DNA from: an uncultured Clostridia bacterium
GTDB taxonomy: Bacteria > Bacillota > Clostridia > Oscillospirales > Acutalibacteraceae
Length of the DNA: 56,905 nt
Direction of reading: 5' to 3'
NCBI GenBank assembly: GCA_947626485.1
Contig: CANQSG010000002.1
Coordinates: 1-56,905 of the forward strand
The notes under the pieces: model-generated
Told to the model about the DNA's origin: nothing
Seen by the model: the letters and a program-made list of their open reading frames with translations, nothing else
Databases searched by the model: none
Part shown: piece after piece, positions 7,477-17,691 of the stretch
Position numbering within the stretch: the first letter of the stretch is position 1
Layout of the letters: each line of letters begins with the position of its first letter
Position numbers and translations under genes: made by a program

Positions 7477-8751
7477 TCAGCGGCGAATGATGTGGGAGCG
7501 GTCGGGCCCGTTGGAGACCATGCGGATGGGGAACCCGATGAGCGCCTCGATCCGTTCGATATAGCGGCGGCAGTTCTCGGGCAGGTCGCCGTAGGAGGTG
7601 ACGCCCGTGACGTCGCACTTCCAACCCGGCAGCGTCTCGTAGACGGGCTTGGCGCGTTCGAGCAGCGGCGTGACGGGGAAATCCGTCGTGACCTCGCCGT
7701 CGATCTCATAGCCGGTGCAGATCTTGAGCTCGTCGAGGTAGCCGAGCGCGTCGACGACGGTCAGCACGACCTCGGTCGTGCCCTGCAATTCGCAGCCGTA
7801 ACGGGTGGCGACGGCGTCAAACCAGCCCATGCGGCGCGGCCGTCCCGTCGTGGCGCCGTACTCGCCGCCGTCCCCGCCGTGCTGCCGCATCTGCTCCGCC
7901 TCGTCGCCGAAAATCTCGCTGACAAAGGCGCCCGCGCCGACGGCGCTGGAATAGGCCTTGACGACAGTGACGACCTCGCGAATCGCATAGGGCGGAACGC
8001 CGGCGCCGATCGCGCCGAAGCCCGCGAGGGTCGAGGAGGAGGTCACCATCGGATAAATGCCGTGGTCGGGGTCCTTCAGCGAGCCGAGCTGCCCTTCGAG
8101 TAAAATCGTCTTGCCCGCCCGCTCGGCGTCGTAGAGCAGGCGGCGGACGTCGCCGACGAAGGGCGCGATTTCGGCGCGCCAGCCGCGCATTTCCTCGAGC
8201 AGGGCGTCGGCGTCGAGGGTCGGCTTGCCGTAGAGCTTGTCGAGCAGGAGGTTCTTGACCTCGAGCACGCGGGTCAATTTGTCGCGCAGCTGCGCCTCGT
8301 CGAACAGCTCGCAGACCTGAAAGCCGATCTTGGCGTATTTATCGGAATAAAACGGCGAGATGCCGGATTTCGTCGAGCCGAAGCTGCGGCCGCCGAGCCG
8401 TTCCTCCTCGTACTGATCGAAGAGGATGTGATAGGGCATCACCATCTGCGCCCGGTCGGAGACGACGAGCTGCGGCGCGGGCACCCCCGCCTCGACGATG
8501 CTGTGGTATTCCTTCATCAGCTGGGGAATGTTGAGGGCGACGCCGTTGCCGATGCAGTTGACGACGCCGGGGTTGAAAACGCCGGAGGGCAGCGTGTGGA
8601 GCGCGAATTTACCGTATGCGTTCTTGATGGTATGGCCGGCGTTGGCGCCGCCCTGAAAGCGGACGACGTAATGCGATTCGGTCGCGAGCAGGTCGGTGAT
8701 CTTGCCCTTGCCCTCGTCGCCCCAGTTGGCGCCTACGATTGCTTTGATCAT
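7477..8751 (-). CDS. purA: Adenylosuccinate synthase
   Basis: PurA condenses IMP and aspartate using GTP to give adenylosuccinate, the first step from IMP to AMP. The 424-residue length is standard. The N-terminus MIKAIVGANWGDEGKGKITD carries the GTP-binding and catalytic loop, NAGHTI follows near residue 38-43, and the C-terminal LPENCRRYIERIE segment is also conserved. I chose the ATG at 8751 over an upstream in-frame ATG because GGGGGAA sits just before it and the protein family starts there. A clear promoter lies about 130 nt upstream; I saw no purine riboswitch in the leader. Confidence 0.96.
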   Translation of the reverse strand: MIKAIVGANWGDEGKGKITDLLATESHYVVRFQGGANAGHTIKNAYGKFALHTLPSGVFNPGVVNCIGNGVALNIPQLMKEYHSIVEAGVPAPQLVVSDRAQMVMPYHILFDQYEEERLGGRSFGSTKSGISPFYSDKYAKIGFQVCELFDEAQLRDKLTRVLEVKNLLLDKLYGKPTLDADALLEEMRGWRAEIAPFVGDVRRLLYDAERAGKTILLEGQLGSLKDPDHGIYPMVTSSSTLAGFGAIGAGVPPYAIREVVTVVKAYSSAVGAGAFVSEIFGDEAEQMRQHGGDGGEYGATTGRPRRMGWFDAVATRYGCELQGTTEVVLTVVDALGYLDELKICTGYEIDGEVTTDFPVTPLLERAKPVYETLPGWKCDVTGVTSYGDLPENCRRYIERIEALIGFPIRMVSNGPDRSHIIRR

Positions 8752-8887
8752 GAATAGGTTCCCCCAAAACGAAAGCCATGCAGCCATGGCCGGATATGCG
8801 GCGCAAACCGCGCGAACCGCTCCCCTTCACGCAAAAACACAGCCCCGGCGCGAAACCGGAACCGACGTCGGCGAACAGTTCAGAAAT

Positions 8888-8916
8888 ATTGTAACACAAA
8901 CCGCCCCGAATTGCAA
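8888..8916 (-). promoter_or_regulatory. Sigma-A promoter of purA-yhaM
   Basis: Minus strand TTGCAA (8916-8911), 17 nt and TACAAT (8893-8888). The leader to the purA ATG is about 130 nt. Confidence 0.75.
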
Positions 8917-8954
8917 CCGCTAACCGCGAATTTTGCGGCGGGCGAAAACGGGAT

Positions 8955-8988
8955 GAAAACGCCCCCGGTTGCAAGCTGCCGGGGGCGG
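8955..8988 (-). terminator. Terminator downstream of ireB
   Basis: On the minus strand CGCCCCCGG and CCGGGGGCG pair perfectly around a ten-base loop and are followed by TTTTC, just after the ireB stop and before the purA promoter. Confidence 0.75.
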
Positions 8989-8994
8989 CGGGGG

Positions 8995-9240
8995 TCAGGC
9001 GGTCAGGTAGTATTTGACGAGGTTTTGCAGCAGGGTGTCGCGGTCGACGCGGCGGATGAGGTTGCGGGCGTTGTTGTGGGTCGTGATGTAGGTCGGATCC
9101 TCCGAGAGGATGTACCCGACGATCTGGTTGATGGGGTTGTAGCCCTTCTGCTTGAGCGCGTCGTAGACCGTCAGCAAAATCTTGCGAATTTCCTGCTCCT
9201 GCTCGTCGCCGATGGAAAAGGTCATGGTTTTATCCGTCAT
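8995..9240 (-). CDS. ireB: IreB-family regulatory phosphoprotein (UPF0297)
   Basis: IreB is a small phosphoprotein target of the Ser/Thr kinase IreK/PrkC and influences cell-envelope stress and cephalosporin tolerance in enterococci. The 81-residue product has the family pattern: threonines close to the N-terminus (MTDKTMTFSIGD), the helix EIRKILLTVYDALKQKGYNP, then QIVGYILSEDPTYITTHNNAR. I chose the ATG at 9240, with AGAGG eight bases upstream; an in-frame GTG nine bases earlier overlaps that ribosome binding site. Family genes often sit near alaS and ruvX; here it follows pheT. Confidence 0.9.
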   Translation of the reverse strand: MTDKTMTFSIGDEQEQEIRKILLTVYDALKQKGYNPINQIVGYILSEDPTYITTHNNARNLIRRVDRDTLLQNLVKYYLTA

Positions 9241-9307
9241 GGCGGGCACCTCTTTCGGTAAAATTGGGTCGCGGCGGGGTTCGGGCGCGCCGCGACCCGT
9301 TTGTTTT

Positions 9308-9337
9308 ATGATACCACATCGGGCGGTGGGAAAACAA
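9308..9337 (-). promoter_or_regulatory. Probable ireB promoter with a GC-rich hairpin in the leader
   Basis: Minus strand TTGTTT (9337-9332), 18 nt and TATCAT (9313-9308). Transcription would begin close to a strong hairpin (about 9300 to 9266, arms GGGTCGCGGCG / CCGCCGCGACCC) followed by AATTTT. The hairpin may stabilise the leader or end pheST read-through. Confidence 0.5.
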
Positions 9338-9386
9338 GTGGAAAATGATGAATTTTTTCTTTCGAATTGCTTTCTTTCCCGTTTTT

Positions 9387-11780
9387 TTACGATTGCCGCA
9401 GCACGGCGCCGGTCGCTTCGAGGGCGGCGACGACGGCGGCGACGGTCTGCTCGACCTGCGCGTCGGTCAGGGTCGCGTCGGCGGCGCGCAGCGTGACGCT
9501 GAAGGCGACGCTCTTTTTGCCGGCGGGAATTTGCGCGCCCTCGTAGACGTCAAACAGGGCGACGTCCTCGCAGAGCTTGCCGGCTGCCTTGGCGATGGCG
9601 TCCCGCAGGGCGCCGACCGGCAGGTCGCGGTCGCAGAGCAGCGCGAGGTCGCGCACGACGGCGGGGAAGCGTGGCAGCGGGCGGTAGACCGTGCGGGGGC
9701 GCTCGACGGCAAACAGGGCGGCGAGGTCGACCTCGGCGAGGTAGGCGCGGGTCTCGATGCCGTAGTCTTCGAGCACCTGCGGGTGCACCTCCCCGAAGAC
9801 GGCGACCGATTTCCCGTCGAGCAGCGCGCGCGCCTGGCGGCCAGGGTGCAGGAAGGGCTCGTCGCTGCGTTCGAAGGTCGTCGTGCCGCCGGAAAGCGCC
9901 AGCACGGCCTCGACAAGGCCTTTCAGGGTGAAGAAATCCTCGGCGTCGCCGTAAAGTCCGAGCGACAGCGTCGGCGCCTCGTCTGGCTGCTCGGTCGCGG
10001 GCAGCTGCCGGGGCAGGAAGCGCTTGCTGACCTCGAAGAAGCGGACGGCGGGGATTTTGCGGCTGAAATTCGTGGCGAGCACGCCGAGCATGCTCGTCGC
10101 AAGCTGGGTGCGCAGGACGGAATATTCGTCGCCGAGCGGGTTGCGCAGTTGAATTTGGTCGCGGCGCGGGTCGTTTTCCGGCAGGCGCAGCGTGTCGACG
10201 GCGCGGCTCGCGATGAAGGAATAGGTCATGATCTCATAGGCGCCGCAGGCGGTCAGCCGCGCCTTGACGCGGTCGGTCTTTTCGCGCTCGGGCAGCTTTT
10301 TGCCCCGCACGACGTCGCCGCGCATCGGTGCGCCGACGATGTGGTCGTACCCGTAGACCCGCATGACCTCCTCGGCGAGGTCGGCGCTGCCCTCGACGTC
10401 GTCCCGGAATGAGGGGACTTTGCAGTGCAGCACCCCGTCGCGCAGCTCCGTTTCGATCGAAAGCCGGTTGAGGATTTCCGCCATCGTCTCGTCGGGGATT
10501 TCAAGCCCCAGCAGGGCGTTGATGCGTGCGCAGGGCACGTTGAGGGCGCGCGGCTGCGGCAGCCCCTCGTTGCGGTCGATGACGCCGTCGATGATGTCGC
10601 CCGCGCCGAGCTCGTCGATGAGCTGCATCGCCCGCTCCATCGCGTAGGCGACGTTGCAGATGTCGGTGCCGCGCTCGTACCGCCCGCTCGATTCGGTGCG
10701 CACGCCCAGCGCGCGCGAGGTGCGCCGGATATTGTCCCGGCGGAATTTCGCCGATTCGAGGAAGAGGTCGGTCGTGTCGGGCTTGATCTCGCTGTTGAGC
10801 CCTCCCATGATGCCGGCGAGGCAGGAGGGCGCGTCGCGGGCGGCGATGACGGGCATGGATTCGTTTAATTCATGCGGCTTGCCGTCGAGCGTCGTGATCG
10901 GCTCGCCGGGTATGGCGTTGCGGACGATGATCTGCGCGCCGGCGACGTCCCGCAGGTCGAAGGCGTGCATCGGCTGGCCGGTTTCGAGCATGACGAAGTT
11001 CGTGATGTCGACGATGTTGTTGATCGGGCGCATACCCGCCGCCCGCAGGCAGTGCTTGAGCCAGTCGGGCGAGGGCGCGATGCGCAGGTTGCGGACGACC
11101 CGCCCCATGTAGCGCGGGCAGAGGTCGTGGTTGCGCACCTCGACCCGGATGTGGTCGTTGACGTCGCCGCCGACGGTGCGATAGGTCGGCACGGGCGGGC
11201 GGAAGGGCTGCCCGAGCACGACGCTGACCTCCCGCGCGACGCCGAGCACGCTCTGGCAGTCGGGGCGGTTGGCGGTGATCTTGAAGTCGATCACGGTGTC
11301 GTCGAGGCCGAGGATTTCGCGCAGGTCGGTCCCGACGGCGCAGTCGTCCCGCAGAATCAAAATGCCGTGCACCTCGGCACCGGGGTAGTCGGCTTCTTTG
11401 AGCCCCAGTTCCTCGCCCGAGCAGAGCATGCCGTTGGATTCGACGCCGCGCAGCTTGCCGCGCTTGATGTGGGCGCCGTTGGGCAGGCGGGAATCGTGCA
11501 ACGCCGTCGGCACCAGCGCGCCTTCAAAAAGGTTCTGGGCGCCGGTGACGATCTGCAGCGGAGCGTCGGCGCCGACGTCGACCGAGCAGATGACGAGGTG
11601 ATCGGAATTTTCATGGGGCGACAGGCGCTCGACGCGGCCGACGACGACGTTTTGCATCGTGTCGCCGAGGTATTCGACGCTCTCGACCTCGAAGCCGACG
11701 GCGACCATGCGGCGGCAAAGCTCCTCGACCGGGACGTTGATCGCAACGTAACGGCGCAGCCAGTTGACGGAAATTTTCAT
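9387..11780 (-). CDS. pheT: Phenylalanine--tRNA ligase, beta subunit
   Basis: PheT forms the alpha2-beta2 enzyme with PheS that charges tRNA-Phe. The 797-residue product is full length. It opens MKISVNWLRRYV, has the EMAP/tRNA-binding-like domain at about 40-155 (VVGRVERLSPHENSDHL), then B3/B4 editing and B5 domains (NRPDCQSVLGVAREV near 168-182, GRYERGTD near 356-363). It ends with the ferredoxin-fold anticodon-binding domain (YRPLPRFPAVVRDLALL near 695-711). It starts 15 bp after pheS and shares its T-box control. Confidence 0.96.
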   Translation of the reverse strand: MKISVNWLRRYVAINVPVEELCRRMVAVGFEVESVEYLGDTMQNVVVGRVERLSPHENSDHLVICSVDVGADAPLQIVTGAQNLFEGALVPTALHDSRLPNGAHIKRGKLRGVESNGMLCSGEELGLKEADYPGAEVHGILILRDDCAVGTDLREILGLDDTVIDFKITANRPDCQSVLGVAREVSVVLGQPFRPPVPTYRTVGGDVNDHIRVEVRNHDLCPRYMGRVVRNLRIAPSPDWLKHCLRAAGMRPINNIVDITNFVMLETGQPMHAFDLRDVAGAQIIVRNAIPGEPITTLDGKPHELNESMPVIAARDAPSCLAGIMGGLNSEIKPDTTDLFLESAKFRRDNIRRTSRALGVRTESSGRYERGTDICNVAYAMERAMQLIDELGAGDIIDGVIDRNEGLPQPRALNVPCARINALLGLEIPDETMAEILNRLSIETELRDGVLHCKVPSFRDDVEGSADLAEEVMRVYGYDHIVGAPMRGDVVRGKKLPEREKTDRVKARLTACGAYEIMTYSFIASRAVDTLRLPENDPRRDQIQLRNPLGDEYSVLRTQLATSMLGVLATNFSRKIPAVRFFEVSKRFLPRQLPATEQPDEAPTLSLGLYGDAEDFFTLKGLVEAVLALSGGTTTFERSDEPFLHPGRQARALLDGKSVAVFGEVHPQVLEDYGIETRAYLAEVDLAALFAVERPRTVYRPLPRFPAVVRDLALLCDRDLPVGALRDAIAKAAGKLCEDVALFDVYEGAQIPAGKKSVAFSVTLRAADATLTDAQVEQTVAAVVAALEATGAVLRQS

Positions 11781-11795
11781 GATTCGTCTCCCCCT

Positions 11796-12815
11796 TTAAA
11801 ACTGCGACAGGAAGCGCAGGTCGTTCTCGAACAGCAGGCGGATGTCGCTGATCTTATAGCGGGTGATCGCCAGCCGGTCGAGCCCGATGCCGAAGGCGAA
11901 GCCGGAATAGACCTCGGGGTCGATGCCGCAGGCGCGCAGCACGTTGGGGTGCACCATTCCGGCGCCCAGCAGCTCGATCCAGCCGGCGTCCTTGCAGACC
12001 CGGCAGCCCTTGCCGCCGCACTCGGCGCAGGAGACGTCGACCTCGACGCTCGGCTCGGTGAAGGGGAAAAACGAGGGGCGGAAGCGCACCTTCGTCTCGG
12101 GGCCGTAGATCTCGCGGGCGAACTGCTCGAGCACGCCTTTCAGGTTGCACATCGTGATGCCCTTGTCGACGACGAGCCCCTCGCACTGGTGGAAGACGGG
12201 GGAATGGGTCGCGTCGACCTCGTCGGCGCGGAAGACTCTGCCGGGGCAGATGACGCGAATCGGCGGCTTGCGGGTCTCCATCGTGCGGATTTGGGCGCAG
12301 GAGGTCTGGGAGCGCAGCAGCAGGTCGTCGCCCAAAAAGAAGGTGTCCTGCATGTCGCGCGCCGGGTGATCCTGCGGCACGTTGAGCGCCGTGAAATTGT
12401 AATATTCGGTCTCGACCTCGGGGCCGTCGACGACGTCGAAGCCCATCGACTGGAAGATGGCGATGAGGTCCTCGGTGACGAGGTTGACCGGGTGCAGGCA
12501 GCCCTGCGGCGAAACCTTGCCCGGCATTGTGATATCGACCGTTTCGCGCTGCAAGCGGTGCGCCGTCGCCTTTTCCTGCATGGCGCGCATGCGCTGGGCG
12601 ACCGCCTGCTCAATGTCGGCGCGGATCTCGTTCGCGAGCTGGCCGATGGCGGGGCGCTCGGCGGGCGACAGACTGCCCATCTGCTTGAGAATGGCGGTCA
12701 ATTCCCCCTTTTTGCCGAGAAAGCGGACGCGCAGCGCGTCGACGTCCTGCCCGGTCGCCGCGCCGGACAGCGCCTGTTTCGCCGCCGCGCGAATTTGTTC
12801 GAGTTGCTCTTTCAT
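11796..12815 (-). CDS. pheS: Phenylalanine--tRNA ligase, alpha subunit
   Basis: This is the catalytic class II subunit. The 339-residue product begins MKEQLEQIRAAAKQAL (N-terminal coiled coil), and carries class II motif 2 (GRVFRADEVDATHSPVFHQ) and motif 3 near the C-terminus (GFAFGIGLDRLAITRY). I chose the ATG at 12815, preceded by GGAGGA, over the longer frame that runs through the T-box leader. Transcription is controlled by tRNA-Phe charging through that leader. Confidence 0.96.
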   Translation of the reverse strand: MKEQLEQIRAAAKQALSGAATGQDVDALRVRFLGKKGELTAILKQMGSLSPAERPAIGQLANEIRADIEQAVAQRMRAMQEKATAHRLQRETVDITMPGKVSPQGCLHPVNLVTEDLIAIFQSMGFDVVDGPEVETEYYNFTALNVPQDHPARDMQDTFFLGDDLLLRSQTSCAQIRTMETRKPPIRVICPGRVFRADEVDATHSPVFHQCEGLVVDKGITMCNLKGVLEQFAREIYGPETKVRFRPSFFPFTEPSVEVDVSCAECGGKGCRVCKDAGWIELLGAGMVHPNVLRACGIDPEVYSGFAFGIGLDRLAITRYKISDIRLLFENDLRFLSQF

Positions 12816-12829
12816 ACGATTCTCCTCCG

Positions 12830-13090
12830 TGTAAAAAATAAACTTCGCCCCTGCAAACAGGGACGAAGCGCCAAAGTCTCCGCGGTACCACCCTTCTTTT
12901 TGCTCTGAGAGCAAACACTCCGACGGCCGGTTACGGGGCCGAACCGGCGGCGTCTACTACGGAAGAACCGATTCCACGCCGCTGCTCGGAAGGGAACTTC
13001 GGCGCTTCGTCGCGCAGAGCCGCTTGCAGCCGGGGCGGCTCCTCTCTGGGGCGAAACGTCAACGCTTACTTTCCTTCGTCATTGCATTTA
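12830..13090 (-). ncRNA. T-box leader of pheST (specifier UUC, Phe)
   Basis: On the minus strand the leader shows a GA-motif-like AAAGTAAGCG, an AGAGAG segment, an apical GGCTGCAAGC and a candidate specifier TTC at 12996-12994 within GAAGTTCCC. The canonical antiterminator bulge sequence AAGGGTGGTACCGCGGAGA lies around 12900-12880. A terminator follows: CTTCGTCCCTG and CAGGGGCGAAG with TTTATTTTTT, ending about 12833. Uncharged tRNA-Phe would favour antitermination and expression of pheST. Confidence 0.93.
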
Positions 13091-13141
13091 TAGGGTATGA
13101 AATTGTCGGGAAAACGCCGGACCTGCGCCCGGATCGTCTTT

Positions 13142-13170
13142 ATTATAGCCGTGCGCGGCGCAAAATGCAA
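13142..13170 (-). promoter_or_regulatory. Sigma-A promoter of the pheST T-box transcript
   Basis: Minus strand TTGCAT (13170-13165), 17 nt and TATAAT (13147-13142), just inside the gap after the ktrA stop at 13183. Confidence 0.85.
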
Positions 13171-13182
13171 GTGTTTTTTGCC

Positions 13183-13827
13183 TTATTTTGTGACCTTTTT
13201 GATGTTCTCGTGGCTGCTCATGACCATAAGGGTCTCGTCGGGCGAGAAGACGTGGTCGGGGTGGGGCAGCGGGGAGATGACGCCGTCGCGCTTCGTCGCG
13301 AGGATGCTGATGTTGTGGCGGCTGCGCACCGATTCCTCCAAAATGCTCTTGCCCCGCCAGGCGGTCGGCACGGCGATCTCGTAAATGCCGTATTCGGGCG
13401 TCAGCTCGATGTAGTCGAAAATGTTCTTGGCGCCGTACTTGATCGCCAGCCGCTCCGCCATCTCGCGCTCGGCGTAGACGACGTGGTCGGCGCCGTTGCG
13501 CAGCAGCAATTTCTTGTGGACGTCGCGGTTGGCGCGGGCGAGGACGAGGGTCGCGCCGAGGTCTTTGAGCAGGACGGTGATCTCGAGCGCGCTCTGGAAA
13601 TTGTCGCCGATGGCGACGGCGCAAACGTCGAAATGCCGCACGCCGAGCGAGCGGATAAAGGCCTCGTTGGTCGCGTCCCCGATCTGGATGTTGGGCAGAA
13701 CGGCGAGCGCCTCGTCGGCGCGGGTCTCGTTGCGCTCGACGCCGAGGACTTCGTTGCCCTCCTCGAGGAATTTCTGCGCCAGGTGCCGCCCGAAGCGGCC
13801 GAGGCCGATGACTAAAATGGATTTCAT
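13183..13827 (-). CDS. ktrA: KtrA-type potassium channel regulatory subunit (RCK_N and RCK_C)
   Basis: KtrA forms a cytoplasmic ring that gates the KtrB potassium transporter. The 214-residue product begins MKSILVIGLGRFGRHLA, a Rossmann GxGxxG nucleotide-binding motif, with the acidic end of strand two near GVERNE (29-34) and IGDATNE near 49-55. An RCK_C (TrkA_C) domain occupies about 135-214; in relatives this domain binds ATP/ADP through RCK_N and c-di-AMP through RCK_C. It lies 39 bp downstream of ktrB in the same operon. Confidence 0.92.
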   Translation of the reverse strand: MKSILVIGLGRFGRHLAQKFLEEGNEVLGVERNETRADEALAVLPNIQIGDATNEAFIRSLGVRHFDVCAVAIGDNFQSALEITVLLKDLGATLVLARANRDVHKKLLLRNGADHVVYAEREMAERLAIKYGAKNIFDYIELTPEYGIYEIAVPTAWRGKSILEESVRSRHNISILATKRDGVISPLPHPDHVFSPDETLMVMSSHENIKKVTK

Positions 13828-13866
13828 AACCCTCTGTCCTTTCCGAAATAAAACGAACGGGTTGCC

Positions 13867-15195
13867 TTACCCGATTTGGATTTTCTCGACCGGCAGGCGG
13901 GCGGCGGCGCCGGAATCGCGGTCGCGCGCGAAGGCGAGCAGCATCGTGATCGACCCGACCCGCCCGAAGAGCATAAGCAGCGTCAGCAGCACCTCCGAGA
14001 CGGCGCAGAGCGAGGGCGTGACCCCCAGCGTCAGCCCGACCGTCGCGACGGCCGAGACCGATTCGAACAGGGCGGTCAAAATCGGCAGGCCGTCGAGCCG
14101 CGAGATGACGAGCGCGGCGCCCAGCGCGAAAAAGAGGTAGAGGCTGAACACGCAGGCGGCCTTGTGCAGCGCCGTTTCCTCGGTGCGGCGGCCGAAGACC
14201 TCGATCGACCGCTTGCGGCGGAAGGTCGAAAAAACGCTCAGCGCCAGCACGGTGAAGGTGGTCGTTTTCATGCCGCCCGCCGTCGACCCCGGCGAGCCGC
14301 CGATCAGCATGAGGCAGATCATCACGAGCAGCGACGCCTGCGTCATCCCGGGCAGCGAGACGCTGTTAAAGCCCGCCGTCCGGGCGGTGACGGATTGAAA
14401 GAGCGCGCCGAGAATCCGGTCGGAAAGCGACCCCTCCCCCTGCCCGAGCTCGAGCAGGAACAGCAGCGCCGCCCCGCCGAACACGAGGACGCCGGACGCG
14501 ACGAGCACCAGCTTCGAGTGCAGCCGCAGGCGGGAGAAGCGGAAGCGATTGTTTAGCAGGTCTTGCCAGACGAAAAAGCCCAGCCCGCCGAGGACGATGA
14601 GCGCCATTAAAACGCCGCAGACGTACCACCCGCCGACGACGGTCAGCGAGGAAAAGGGCTCCACGCTGCCCATCAGGTCGAACCCGGCGTTGCAAAAGGC
14701 CGAGACGGCGTGAAAAATCGAAAAATAAATCCCCCGCAGCCAGCCGAAGCGCGGGCAGAAGGCAACCGCGAGCAGCAGCGCGCCGACACCCTCGATGAGC
14801 AGACTCCCGGCGACGATGAATTTCACCATGCGGACGATGCCGCCGACCTGCGGCGCCGAGACGGATTCTTGCAACAGCACGCGGGAGGAAAGCCCGAATT
14901 TCATGCGGGTCAGCGACAGCACCGCGCCGATGAGGGTCATGAAGCCGATACCGCCGATCTGAATGAGAAAAAGCAGGACGAGCTGGCCGAAAAGCGACCA
15001 GTGCGTGAAGGTGTCAAAGCGGATGAGCCCGGTGACGCAGGTGGCGGAGGCGGCGGTGAAGCAGGCGTCGAGAAAGGAATCCGGTTTGCCGCTGCGCGTC
15101 GCAAAGGGCAGGCAAAGCAAAGCCGCCCCGACGAGGATCATCAGGCAGTAGCCGAGCAGCAGGGTTTTGGTCGGCGAAAGGCGCGGCCGTTTCAT
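13867..15195 (-). CDS. ktrB: KtrB-type potassium uptake transporter (TrkH/Ktr family)
   Basis: KtrB is the membrane pore for potassium uptake. The 442-residue product is very hydrophobic, with four M1-P-M2 repeats. P-loop signatures include SATCVTGLIRFDTFTHW near 47-63, SAFCNAGFD near 161-169, TARTAGFNSV near 263-272 and SAVATVGLTLGV near 379-390; each has the selectivity Gly. I chose the ATG at 15195, with AAAAGAGG upstream, over an in-frame TTG 18 bases earlier. The gene order ktrB-ktrA supports the function. Confidence 0.93.
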   Translation of the reverse strand: MKRPRLSPTKTLLLGYCLMILVGAALLCLPFATRSGKPDSFLDACFTAASATCVTGLIRFDTFTHWSLFGQLVLLFLIQIGGIGFMTLIGAVLSLTRMKFGLSSRVLLQESVSAPQVGGIVRMVKFIVAGSLLIEGVGALLLAVAFCPRFGWLRGIYFSIFHAVSAFCNAGFDLMGSVEPFSSLTVVGGWYVCGVLMALIVLGGLGFFVWQDLLNNRFRFSRLRLHSKLVLVASGVLVFGGAALLFLLELGQGEGSLSDRILGALFQSVTARTAGFNSVSLPGMTQASLLVMICLMLIGGSPGSTAGGMKTTTFTVLALSVFSTFRRKRSIEVFGRRTEETALHKAACVFSLYLFFALGAALVISRLDGLPILTALFESVSAVATVGLTLGVTPSLCAVSEVLLTLLMLFGRVGSITMLLAFARDRDSGAAARLPVEKIQIG

Positions 15196-15223
15196 GGCGG
15201 TTCCTCTTTTCAAAAGGCGGCGC

Positions 15224-15973
15224 TTACAGCGTGCGAAAGCCGCTTTCGTGCACCGTGCAGAACGAGACGGTCGGAAAGGCGGCGCGCAGCCGGGCGCAAA
15301 GCGGCTCGAGCATGACGTCCTCGGTCTCGAAATGCCCGGCGTCGAGCAAGATAAAATTCTGCGCGGCGGCGGATTGCAGGGCGGCGTGCTTGACGTCGCC
15401 GGTCACAAAGGCGTCGGCGCCCGCGTTGCGCGCGTCGGGCAGCAAATCGGCGCCGCTGCCCGAGCAGACGGCGACGGTGCGGATTTTTCCTTCCCCGGTA
15501 TAGCGCACCCGCCCGCCGAGCGCGGCCTGCACCGCGGTGGCAAAGGCGGCGGCGTCGGTTCCTTGCGGCAGGCTGCCGATGCGCCCCGCCTGCGGGTCGT
15601 CCGGCGAACCGAAGGGGCGCACGTCCTGCAACCCCAGCGCGGCGGCGAGGCAGTCGTTGACGCCGCCGGCGGCCTTGTCGAGGTTCGTGTGCGCCGCAAA
15701 AACCGAGATGCCCGCCCGCAGCAGCGCATAGGGCAGCGCGTCGGCGGTCACGGATTTGAGCGGATGAAAAATGATCGGGTGGTGGGTGAGGATCAGGTTC
15801 GCGCCGGTTCTCAACGCGGTTTGCAGGGCGGCGCGCGTGCAGTCGAGCGAGAGCACGACGCCGGTCAGCGCTTCGCGATCGTCGCCGAGCAGCAGGCCGA
15901 CGTTGTCGTAATCCGCCGCCGTTTCGGGCGGGGCGAAGGCGTCCATCCAATCGCAGACGGCGCGAATTCGCAT
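15224..15973 (-). CDS. Nif3-like dinuclear metal-centre protein
   Basis: The 249-residue product belongs to the Nif3/YqfO (DUF34) family, which forms hexameric rings with two metal ions per subunit; a GTP cyclohydrolase I type 2 label is common but weakly supported. Conserved features are ADYDNVGLLLGD near 20-31, LTHHPIIFHP near 62-71, AAHTNLDKAAGGVND near 93-107, TGDVKHA near 191-197 and DAGHFETE near 211-218, which supply the metal ligands. It lacks the extra PII-like insert of longer homologues. It is 24 bp after glnS in a long minus-strand operon. Confidence 0.9.
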   Translation of the reverse strand: MRIRAVCDWMDAFAPPETAADYDNVGLLLGDDREALTGVVLSLDCTRAALQTALRTGANLILTHHPIIFHPLKSVTADALPYALLRAGISVFAAHTNLDKAAGGVNDCLAAALGLQDVRPFGSPDDPQAGRIGSLPQGTDAAAFATAVQAALGGRVRYTGEGKIRTVAVCSGSGADLLPDARNAGADAFVTGDVKHAALQSAAAQNFILLDAGHFETEDVMLEPLCARLRAAFPTVSFCTVHESGFRTL

Positions 15974-15997
15974 GGCAAAATCCCCCTTAAAAATCGG

Positions 15998-17689
<1,692 letters not shown>

Positions 17690-17691
17690 GG

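Noticed and set aside
10872..12908. A 678-codon plus-strand open frame across pheT and pheS
   Set aside because: It is a mirror of the pheST coding strand, runs on into the T-box leader, and shows only repetitive Asp/Val/Arg-rich sequence.
12816..12914. Longer N-terminus of PheS
   Set aside because: The extra residues are translated from the T-box antiterminator and terminator.
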